Positions 1 through 6,205 of a stretch of 64,000 nt of DNA are shown here, in pieces. The notes under the pieces are model-generated. The model was not told where the DNA came from. It ran no database searches and saw nothing but the letters and a program-made list of their open reading frames with translations. The position numbers and the translations under genes are program-made. Every line of letters begins with the position of its first letter. Positions within the stretch are counted from its first letter, which is position 1. The stretch comes from Salarchaeum japonicum_A. Lineage in GTDB: Archaea > Halobacteriota > Halobacteria > Halobacteriales > Halobacteriaceae. The stretch lies in assembly GCF_049705945.1 (NCBI RefSeq), contig NZ_JBNAMV010000004.1:1302001-1366000 (forward strand), written 5' to 3'.

Positions 1-1081
1 TCCGCGGCGGGAACAGCACGCCGTACGCCGCCCCGACCGAGTGCAGGAGGTTCGTGACCGGCGTCAACAGCACCGCGAGCACCGTCGTCTTCGCGCTCGC
101 GCCGACCGCCCGCGCGCCGAGGAAACTCCACGCGAACAGGAAGACGAGCAGACACATCGTCCCGAGCGTGTACAGACGGGGATACGGGAGCGCGCCCGGC
201 CGCAGGTACGACAGCACGGCGAACACGGGCATGACGAGCGAGAGTCCCCACGCGGCGTTCCGCAGGCCGTAGAACAGCCAGTACCGCCGCGGGAGTCCGT
301 GCGCGTCCTCGCGCGACCCAGACATCCACCGACGGCGCTGCTTCACGAGCGCCGTCAGCGACGGCGGCGCCTGATTCACGAACTGTCGGCGGAGCAGTCG
401 AAAGTCGAAATCGGGAACGTTCGTGGCCTGCCACGCGAACTTCGTGTCCTCGATGAGCGTTCGGCGGTCCCACGTCACCGCGTCCTCGAACTCCCGGCGA
501 ACCGCGATACCGCCGCCCCACGCGTACAACGGCGCGGACAACCGATGGAACGCGCGCTGTTCGAGATGGTACCCCAACCGGAAGACGTCCGTGAGGTACG
601 CGAGCCGCGACCCCGTGTTCACCGGGCGCTCCGAGAACTGCACGATGTCCGCGTCCGGAAACCCCTCCACGTCCGTAATCAGCGTGTCCTCGTCGAGATA
701 GAGCACGAACTCGCGGTTACACGGAACGTTCTGGCGCGCCCATTCGAGCGCCCGCCCCTTCCGCTCCGCCACGCACTCGAACTCCTCGGGCACCACGAAC
801 ACGTCCGCGCCCGGCACGTCGATGTCCTCCTCCGTAATTACTTGGGGACGCCCCAGTTTCGCCGGCACCGCATCCACCGTCCGCCGCACCACCTCCGTCG
901 CGTTCACCGTCATGATTCGCACTCGGGCGTCCGACGCGTCGTACGGGAACTCCTCCGTCTGCCACCCCCGCGAGAACCAGCCGACTTCCAAAATCCACGA
1001 CACGACCGACACCGCGTACAACACGAACACCGTCCAGAGAACCGCCGCCAACCCGGCGTCCCCCAGCGCCCACACGTCCAT
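1..1081 (-). CDS. Membrane glycosyltransferase, family 2 (3' end cut)
   Basis: The frame is open from an ATG at 1081 through the window edge, giving 360 codons with no stop, so the C-terminus is missing. A hydrophobic helix near residues 8-32 is followed by a GT-A type domain. Visible motifs are LDEDT (metal and sugar-nucleotide site), WGGG, an acidic LIEDT and QRRRW, the (Q/R)xxRW motif of processive or egghead-like GT2 enzymes. Several membrane helices follow. Family knowledge suggests transfer of a sugar from a nucleotide or lipid donor at the cytoplasmic face, for glycolipid or surface polysaccharide synthesis; the actual sugar cannot be read. The mannose-1-phosphate guanylyltransferase at 4054 may supply donors, which is inference. 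Confidence 0.8.
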   Translation of the reverse strand, partial: MDVWALGDAGLAAVLWTVFVLYAVSVVSWILEVGWFSRGWQTEEFPYDASDARVRIMTVNATEVVRRTVDAVPAKLGRPQVITEEDIDVPGADVFVVPEEFECVAERKGRALEWARQNVPCNREFVLYLDEDTLITDVEGFPDADIVQFSERPVNTGSRLAYLTDVFRLGYHLEQRAFHRLSAPLYAWGGGIAVRREFEDAVTWDRRTLIEDTKFAWQATNVPDFDFRLLRRQFVNQAPPSLTALVKQRRRWMSGSREDAHGLPRRYWLFYGLRNAAWGLSLVMPVFAVLSYLRPGALPYPRLYTLGTMCLLVFLFAWSFLGARAVGASAKTTVLAVLLTPVTNLLHSVGAAYGVLFPPR

Positions 1082-1185
1082 ACCCCTCCTCACACCCCCG
1101 AACAGTTCAAACTCACTACTCGAAACCGCGACGCTCGACAAACGGACTGCCAGCTATCGGCTCGTCGCGTTAGTTCGTAGAGAAG

Positions 1186-1259
1186 GTCCAGGTGCGAGAA
1201 TTGAACCCGCGTCTCAGCCTCCACAAGGCTGAAGGATAGTCCACTACCCCAACCCGGAC
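1186..1259 (-). tRNA. tRNA-His (GTG)
   Basis: The minus strand folds as a cloverleaf. The acceptor stem TCCGGGT pairs with ACCTGGA. The anticodon stem CAGCC/GGCTG encloses loop TTGTGGA with anticodon GTG, and the T loop is GGTTCAATTC. An encoded extra G at position -1 lies opposite discriminator C73, which is the identity mark of tRNA-His and supports the boundaries. The CCA end is not encoded. No intron is seen. Confidence 0.93.
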
Positions 1260-1303
1260 ACTGCACTCTGGCGTACTCGCCGTGTGCAAATATGCGTTAC
1301 GAA

Positions 1304-1426
1304 TCAGCCGGGTGTGACGGCGGTATCGCAGACGGGGCAGGCGGCGGTGTCGCCGGCGTCGTCGAGGTCGGTTTCGCGCCCGGTCCAGCCACAGGTCGGA
1401 CACTGCGCGTACTCCGTCGTCGCCAT
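1304..1426 (-). CDS. Small CPxCG zinc-ribbon protein
   Basis: A 40-residue protein starting at ATG 1426. It has CPTCG near residues 9-13 and CPVCD near 30-34, a compact two-knuckle zinc ribbon. Haloarchaea encode dozens of such micro-proteins; their partners are mostly unknown, though some affect growth, swarming or biofilm. It sits alone between tRNA-His and a divergent DUF5814-type gene. A longer frame on the same strand reaching 1723 runs antisense to that neighbour, so the short form is preferred. Confidence 0.7.
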   Translation of the reverse strand: MATTEYAQCPTCGWTGRETDLDDAGDTAACPVCDTAVTPG

Positions 1427-1504
1427 ACCGGACGTGTGGGTCGAAGCCCCGAAAACCCTGTGCCGAGGCAGTACGCTTTTTGCTCGCGTCCGCCTACTCG
1501 GAGT

Positions 1505-1960
1505 GTGGCGTTCCCGGATAAGATCTACGTGAAGAACCACCGGCAGGTGGTGAGCCAGTTGGACGCGAACTTCCCGAAGGGCGCGTTCCACGGCGCGACC
1601 CTCGACGTGCTGTTCAGCGGGAGCAACCTCGACCAGTTGAACGAGGCGACCCAGGAGCGCGTGCTGGACTTCGCGAAGGACTTCCTCGACTGCAACTGCG
1701 ACTCGAACCCCTACTGTGGGCATCCGGAGCGGAAGTTCATCCAGTACGTGCTCGAACTCCGCGCGCAGGGACTCGACCCCGAATCCATCGTGGACGTGAT
1801 GACGGAGGACTACATGGTGTACGCGTACCCGGGTGACGTGTACTCGTTCCTCGACAACGCCGTCCGAACGCTGGAGGCGGTCGAGGAACTCGCGGCCGTC
1901 GACGGCAACTCCGAAGCCGAACGGCGTGCGGGCGAGAAGAAGCGCGAACTCTCCGGTTAA
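1505..1960 (+). CDS. DUF5814-type haloarchaeal protein
   Basis: 151 residues from a GTG at 1505, chosen because family-like sequence (AFPDKIYVKNHRQVVSQL) begins there and upstream codons look non-coding. The protein is mixed alpha/beta. Residues C63, C65, C71 and H73 form a CxCx5CxH cluster that could bind a metal. From memory this matches the haloarchaeal DUF5814 family, whose role is unknown. It is convergent with the ribbon-helix-helix gene and their stop codons share bases 1957-1960. No membrane segment or signal peptide is seen. Confidence 0.7.
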   Translation: MAFPDKIYVKNHRQVVSQLDANFPKGAFHGATLDVLFSGSNLDQLNEATQERVLDFAKDFLDCNCDSNPYCGHPERKFIQYVLELRAQGLDPESIVDVMTEDYMVYAYPGDVYSFLDNAVRTLEAVEELAAVDGNSEAERRAGEKKRELSG

Positions 1961-2358
1961 CCCAACTGGAACTGTTCGTCGTCCTCGTCGTCGTCGAGGT
2001 CGTCGAGGTGGACGACGTCAGCCACGCCGTCTCTGTCTTCGAGTTCCGCGCGAAGTTGGGAGATGTACTGCTTGTGCTCCTCAATTTGGTCGCGGAGGTG
2101 TTTCGCTTCGAGTTCGAGGCGTTCGTGCTCGCGCACGAAGCTCTTCGACACCTCGACCGTCGGCGGGAACTCCGAATCGACCTCCGTCGCCTCGTCCTCG
2201 GGAACGACGCGGACCTTCCCGTCGTGGGCGACGAGCTGGTCGACGTAGTCCCGGAAGACGGCCGATAGGGAGAGGTCGCGCTCCTCCGCGATGTCGCGGA
2301 GGGCGTCGAACGTGTCCTCGTTCACGCGGAAGGAGACGGTCTTGTTCTTGTTCCCCAT
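1957..2358 (-). CDS. Ribbon-helix-helix DNA-binding protein with coiled coil
   Basis: 133 residues. The N-terminus (KTVSFRVNEDTFDALRDIAE) has the beta strand plus two-helix pattern of CopG/Arc-type ribbon-helix-helix DNA-binding domains. Residues about 75-115 are rich in charged heptads (REHERLELEAKHLRDQIEE), predicting a coiled coil for dimer or tetramer formation. The C-terminus is a run of Asp and Glu. A DNA-binding regulator or small nucleoid protein is likely; the target is unknown. It lies downstream of the rpap3-like gene on the same strand with a 45-nt gap, so it may be co-transcribed. Confidence 0.75.
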   Translation of the reverse strand: MGNKNKTVSFRVNEDTFDALRDIAEERDLSLSAVFRDYVDQLVAHDGKVRVVPEDEATEVDSEFPPTVEVSKSFVREHERLELEAKHLRDQIEEHKQYISQLRAELEDRDGVADVVHLDDLDDDEDDEQFQLG

Positions 2359-2403
2359 CTCCCGCGTAACTGGCGCGTCCAGTTACTTAACTGATTCCCC
2401 GGT

Positions 2404-2997
2404 TCAGGCGGGCTGCTCGACTTCTTCGTTCTCGTCGAGGCTTTCCAATGCCTCGATGGCGCCCTGGGTGTACCGCGACAGCGGGAGGTCGTACTCCTCC
2501 TCGGCGCGGCGGGCGTACTCGTTGCCCTCCTCCTCGAACGCTTCGACGCGTTCGAGCGTTCGTTCGGCCGTCTCCACCACCCAGCGGTCCCGTACCGCGG
2601 AACTGACTTCGGTGATGGATTCGGGCCGCACGGAGACGTTCACGGACCCGTCTTCGGTCTCGTAGGTCCGTGGTTTCCCGACGATGGCGACGTAGCTCGG
2701 CGTGTCGAGGTCGCGGAGCGCGGACGCGGCTTCCGGCTGGTACTGGCCGGCGTAGACGAAGAACGTCCCGGTCGGGTCGACGACCCGGCCGCGCCAGTAC
2801 TCCGAGTCCTCGCCCACGTCCTCCGTCTCGGTGAGCGTGCCGACGATGAACACGCGGTTCGCGCGCTCCCCCGTGGGGAGGAGGCTGTAGACGGGCGCGC
2901 GCTCGTCGTCGGATTCCTTGAAGCTGAACGTGGCGTCGTTGAACTCGGTGGCGAAGACGCGGCGGGCGACCTCGCGCGTGGGGGCACTCTGACTCAT
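2404..2997 (-). CDS. rpap3: RPA-associated protein (RPAP, COG3390)
   Basis: 197 residues. The start codon follows the stop of the rpa3-like gene with no spacing (TAA then ATG), so the two are translationally linked. An OB-fold-like stretch spans roughly residues 45-130 (VFIVGTLTETEDVG, WRGRVVDPTGTFFVYAG, YVAIVGKPRTYE). The C-terminal third is helical and acidic. In Haloferax the RPAP proteins are encoded with and bind their cognate single-stranded-DNA-binding RPA. The rpap3 label is inferred from pairing with an RPA of Rpa3-like length. Confidence 0.85.
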   Translation of the reverse strand: MSQSAPTREVARRVFATEFNDATFSFKESDDERAPVYSLLPTGERANRVFIVGTLTETEDVGEDSEYWRGRVVDPTGTFFVYAGQYQPEAASALRDLDTPSYVAIVGKPRTYETEDGSVNVSVRPESITEVSSAVRDRWVVETAERTLERVEAFEEEGNEYARRAEEEYDLPLSRYTQGAIEALESLDENEEVEQPA

Positions 2998-3930
2998 TTA
3001 CATCGACCTCGCTTTGATGAGAATCGCTTCGGCGTCAGCTGGCGCGGACAGTTCCTCGATATCGTTCGCGAGCACGTACCGGCCGAGCGTCGGACCCGTA
3101 ACGCGGTAGTACCGGCCCAGCACGAGGTCGCGCATCTCGTCGGCGACGACGGTGGTGTCGAGCGCGTCCTTCGCCATCTGCTTCGCCTCCTCCAGACCGA
3201 TGCCCGTGAGGGACTCGGTGGACTCGTCGTTGAAGATGACTTCGTGCACGTCCTCGCCGTCGTCCAGCACGCCCTTGATGCGGAGGTCGAACTCGCCGTC
3301 GACCTCGCCGTGTTCGCTACACCGGCCGTTCTGGAGGACGCGCGTGCAGTCCTCCTCGGGGCAGCGCTTGATGAGGCCGCTCCCGGACTGGATGTCCACG
3401 AGCGCGCCCTCGACGGTCTCGTCGTTATCCCCGACTTCGATGTCCTCGTCGAGTTCCTCGATGGTCGTCGTCCGATTCAGTTTCACGGAGAACCGTCCCT
3501 GGTACTCGTCCGTTACGACGTTCCCGAACCGGTACACGCCACCCTCTTCGAGTTCGGCGAGGTCGGACTTCGCCCACTTCGTGAACTTGATGGTGCCGGT
3601 CGGGTCGCCGAGCAGGCCGACTTGGCCGACGGAGTCGCTCCGGGGTTCCCAGAGGTCCACGACCTTCGCCGTGATATCCACCCACTGTTCGGCTTCGTCC
3701 ACGTCCTCGACCTGCACCGTCTCGTTCCCGCCGCGACTCCCGATGTCGTCGCGTTCGAGCCCGGCTTCTTCGAGGTAGTGGCTCTCGACGCTCCGGCGCG
3801 CCTCGCTCAGGGGGACTTTGTACTCGGAGACGAGTTTGTCGAGGCGTTCCTCAATCTCGTCTTCGGTGACATCGACGTGGTCGGAGAACTGTTCGTACAG
3901 GTCGCTCGCTGTCTGCTGTATGTCGCTCAT
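2998..3930 (-). CDS. rpa3: Single-stranded DNA-binding protein RPA (Rpa3-like)
   Basis: 310 residues, matching haloarchaeal Rpa3 rather than the longer Rpa1 or Rpa2. The N-terminal 60 residues are helical. An OB fold lies at about 75-165 (WVDITAKVVDLWEP, GDPTGTIKFTKWAKS, YRFGNVVTDEYQGRFSVKLN). A zinc finger CPEEDC...C..H is near residues 190-210, followed by a second domain. The protein binds single-stranded DNA in replication and repair. It is first of two genes with the RPAP, and a TATA element on the minus strand at 3991-4000 precedes it. Confidence 0.88.
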   Translation of the reverse strand: MSDIQQTASDLYEQFSDHVDVTEDEIEERLDKLVSEYKVPLSEARRSVESHYLEEAGLERDDIGSRGGNETVQVEDVDEAEQWVDITAKVVDLWEPRSDSVGQVGLLGDPTGTIKFTKWAKSDLAELEEGGVYRFGNVVTDEYQGRFSVKLNRTTTIEELDEDIEVGDNDETVEGALVDIQSGSGLIKRCPEEDCTRVLQNGRCSEHGEVDGEFDLRIKGVLDDGEDVHEVIFNDESTESLTGIGLEEAKQMAKDALDTTVVADEMRDLVLGRYYRVTGPTLGRYVLANDIEELSAPADAEAILIKARSM

Positions 3931-3990
3931 CGTTGGTTCCTGTCTCCGCGTGTGTTTCAGTGGGAGACAACCGGAGATACGCCGTCTTTC

Positions 3991-4000
3991 CGTATAAACC
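3991..4000 (-). promoter_or_regulatory. TATA element for rpa3-rpap3
   Basis: On the minus strand GGTTTATACG is a good haloarchaeal TATA box. It lies about 61-70 nt before the rpa3 ATG, so the transcript would carry a short leader of roughly 35 nt. Confidence 0.5.
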
Positions 4001-4022
4001 CTCGTCCACCGCGGTGAAAGTA

Positions 4023-4030
4023 GAGTTTAG
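4023..4030 (+). promoter_or_regulatory. TATA-like element for the guanylyltransferase gene
   Basis: GAGTTTAG ends 24 nt before the ATG at 4054, the usual spacing for a leaderless haloarchaeal transcript. It shares the short divergent region with the rpa3 promoter. Confidence 0.4.
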
Positions 4031-4053
4031 GAGATGGCGGGAGAGCGGGGCGT

Positions 4054-5052
4054 ATGGACACTGTCGCGCTCCTGCTCGCGGGCGGCACGGGAACCAGACT
4101 GTACCCGGCGAGTCGGAGCGACCGCCCGAAACAGTTCCTCGAGCTGAACGGCGAGCGCTCGCTCCTCCGACGGACCGCCGACCGCGTCGGGTTCGCCGAC
4201 CACGTCTACGTCGCCACCCGCGAGGCGTACGCCGACCGCGTCCGCGACATCGTCCCGGAGGTCGGCGTGCTCGTCGAACCCGCGGCGAAGGACACCGGCC
4301 CCGCGCTCGCGTACGCGACACACCGCATCCGCGACCAAGTCGGGTCCTGCGCCGTTCTCTGCCTCCCGAGCGACCACTCCATCCGGGGGGCGTTCGAACC
4401 GACTGCAAACGTCGCGCTTGACGCCGCCCGCGACGGCTTCCTCGCGACCGTTGGCGTCGAACCCACTCGGCCCGCCACCGGCTACGGCTACATCGAACCC
4501 GGCGGCGACCTCGACGACGGGCGCTACCGCGAGGTCGCCGCGTTCCGCGAGAAACCGGACGCGGACACCGCCCGAGACTACGTCGAACGCGGCTGGCTCT
4601 GGAACGCCGGGATGTTCGCGTGGACGCCCGACGCGTTCCTCGCGGCCGCGCGCGATGGCCCGCTCCGCCCGCTCGTCGACGCGCTCGACGACGGCGAACC
4701 CGAGCGCGGATTCGAGCGCGTGGACGCGGTGAGCGTCGACTACGCCGTGATGGAAGACACCGACAACGCCGTCGTCGTGCCCGCGGACTTCGACTGGGAC
4801 GACCTCGGGTCGTGGGACGCGCTCGCCCGCGTCCTCGACACTGACAGCGACGGGAACGCCGTGCTCGGGGACGCGCTCACAATCGACACCGCGGATTCGG
4901 TGCTCGCGAGCGACGACGCACACATCACGACCATCGGCGTCGAAAACCTCGTCGTCGCCGCCTACGACGACCGCGTGCTCGTCGTCCCCCGCGAGGACAG
5001 CCAGCGCGTCCGCGACGCCGTGCGCGAACTCCGCGAGGACGGCCTGTTCTAG
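4054..5052 (+). CDS. manC: Mannose-1-phosphate guanylyltransferase
   Basis: 332 residues. The nucleotidyltransferase signature LLAGGTGTRLYP is at residues 7-18 and RPKQF at 24-28. EPAAKDTGPALAYA (phosphomannose site in this family), LPSDH and FREKPD follow, with WNAGMFAW downstream. This is the ManC/RfbM type, making GDP-mannose from GTP and mannose 1-phosphate for glycolipids, N-glycans or exopolysaccharide. The length fits a single-domain form without the C-terminal isomerase. It converges on the Tfx gene with a 4-nt overlap (5049-5052). The exact sugar specificity is inferred from the family. Confidence 0.88.
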   Translation: MDTVALLLAGGTGTRLYPASRSDRPKQFLELNGERSLLRRTADRVGFADHVYVATREAYADRVRDIVPEVGVLVEPAAKDTGPALAYATHRIRDQVGSCAVLCLPSDHSIRGAFEPTANVALDAARDGFLATVGVEPTRPATGYGYIEPGGDLDDGRYREVAAFREKPDADTARDYVERGWLWNAGMFAWTPDAFLAAARDGPLRPLVDALDDGEPERGFERVDAVSVDYAVMEDTDNAVVVPADFDWDDLGSWDALARVLDTDSDGNAVLGDALTIDTADSVLASDDAHITTIGVENLVVAAYDDRVLVVPREDSQRVRDAVRELREDGLF

Positions 5053-5507
5053 TCCGGCGCGACCCGCACTCGAACGCCGCCCTCCCGCGTCACACCCACG
5101 AGAATCGGCGTTCTTACTTCGCGCCCCACGACCGCGTCCCCCGCCGCCTCGCTCACGCGCGTCATCATATCTACACCCGAGTACGCGACCTTCACGCCCG
5201 CGTCGTCGCACGCGTCGAACACGTCGTCGGGAACGTCGTACAGGTCCGTCCCCGCCTCGAACTCCACCTGCACCGGCGCTTCCAGCGCCTCCACGAACGC
5301 CACAGTCTCCCGCGCCTTCGCGACGTTCTCCCGCGCCGCCGACTCCACCTTCGAGATGTTCGCGCGTGACGTGCCGAGCGACTCCGCGATGTCCGCCTGC
5401 GCCACTCCCTGCTCGCGCAGCGCCAACACCTCCGCCTGCCGGCGCGTCAACACGCTCTCCGACGCGTCGAACCCCGCCCGCGCCAGCGCGTCCTCGATGT
5501 CGCTCAA
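5049..5507 (-). CDS. Tfx family DNA-binding protein
   Basis: 152 residues. A helix-turn-helix at about 20-60 (LTRRQAEVLALREQG, QADIAESLGTSRANISKVE) resembles sigma-70 region 4 and Tfx of methanogens. The C-terminal domain (about 75-150) is the Tfx-type ligand or partner domain. The start is a TTG at 5507 whose bases overlap the TGA of the upstream TRAM gene (TTGA), and no upstream ATG exists in frame. Tfx in Methanothermobacter binds downstream of the fmd promoter; haloarchaea lack that pathway, so the target here is unknown. Translation is probably coupled to the TRAM gene. Confidence 0.85.
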   Translation of the reverse strand: MSDIEDALARAGFDASESVLTRRQAEVLALREQGVAQADIAESLGTSRANISKVESAARENVAKARETVAFVEALEAPVQVEFEAGTDLYDVPDDVFDACDDAGVKVAYSGVDMMTRVSEAAGDAVVGREVRTPILVGVTREGGVRVRVAPD

Positions 5508-5938
5508 CTCCCCCAGAAGTTCTCCCGACTCCCCAGCCGCGGATCGTCCTCGTCGCCCTCATCCGCATCCTCGACCTCCGTCTCGTCGTCCTCCGAGGGT
5601 TCCTCGGGAAGCTTCTCCACGAGGTCCGCACGAGCGTAATTCGACTTCACGTGCGTCACCTTCGCCCGCACCCGCGCCGGCGGCAACACGCCGTCCACCA
5701 TCACGATAAAGCCAGAGTCCTCCTGCCGGCCGACACCAGCACCCGACTCGTGCATGTCATCCACGTCAATGACGATCTCCTCCCCCGGAACCACCGGCGC
5801 CGTCTTCATCTCCTCTATCGGCTGACTGTAGTGATTACACCACTCCTTCCCGCCCCGGTCCCCGTAATACTGACACCCCATCCCCTCGATGCGCTCCGAG
5901 AAGCTCGGGCACTCGTCCGCGATTGGACAATCGGCCAT
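5504..5938 (-). CDS. TRAM-domain protein with four-Cys N-terminus
   Basis: 144 residues. Cysteines at 4, 10, 22 and 34 form a conserved-looking N-terminal cluster suited to zinc or an iron-sulfur centre. A TRAM domain, an RNA-binding beta barrel, spans roughly 48-110 (GEEIVIDVDDMHESGAGVG, DGVLPPARVRAKVTHVKSN). The tail is very acidic. Small TRAM proteins in archaea act as RNA chaperones or tRNA-modification-like factors. It is the first gene of a pair with Tfx. The start at ATG 5938 is the only plausible one. Confidence 0.85.
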   Translation of the reverse strand: MADCPIADECPSFSERIEGMGCQYYGDRGGKEWCNHYSQPIEEMKTAPVVPGEEIVIDVDDMHESGAGVGRQEDSGFIVMVDGVLPPARVRAKVTHVKSNYARADLVEKLPEEPSEDDETEVEDADEGDEDDPRLGSRENFWGS

Positions 5939-5983
5939 ACAACATACTGGCGCCGGACGCTCTAAAAGCGTTCCTCACCCACC

Positions 5984-6026
5984 TTTTTACTCTGCGGGTC
6001 GCCGGAGGCGACCGCTTGAGTAAAAA
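5984..6026. repeat. Bipartite inverted repeat (hairpin)
   Basis: TTTTTACTC at 5984-5992 pairs perfectly with GAGTAAAAA at 6018-6026. Inside, GGTCGCC pairs with GGCGACC around a GGA loop (5997-6013). The structure lies between the divergent TRAM and DUF2298 genes. It could be a terminator, an operator or a dispersed intergenic repeat. Confidence 0.6.
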
Positions 6027-6041
6027 CCTGGAGGGAAAAAG

Positions 6042-6062
6042 CCGCTCGCCACGGGCGAGCGG
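6042..6062. repeat. Perfect 9-bp stem hairpin
   Basis: CCGCTCGCC, a 3-nt loop, then GGCGAGCGG. It is the second of three hairpins in a row in the 267-nt gap at 5939-6205. Confidence 0.6.
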
Positions 6063-6066
6063 TGAA

Positions 6067-6085
6067 CCTCGCGCTCCGCGCGAGG
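6067..6085. repeat. Perfect 8-bp stem hairpin
   Basis: CCTCGCGC, loop TCC, GCGCGAGG. It is the third hairpin of the cluster. The rest of the 5939-6205 gap shows no gene. Confidence 0.55.
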
Positions 6086-6205
6086 ACGCTCTGTCCGCCG
6101 CGCCCCGTACCGCCCCGCTTCCGCACCGCTCCGCCTCCGACCCGTGTTCGTCTCGTCCGCTGACACGACACAAGACTCATACGCGCGCCGAACCACGCCC
6201 ACGGC

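Noticed and set aside
41..1180. Plus-strand frame of 379 codons at the window start
   Set aside because: It is Arg/His-rich and antisense to the glycosyltransferase, which carries catalytic motifs.
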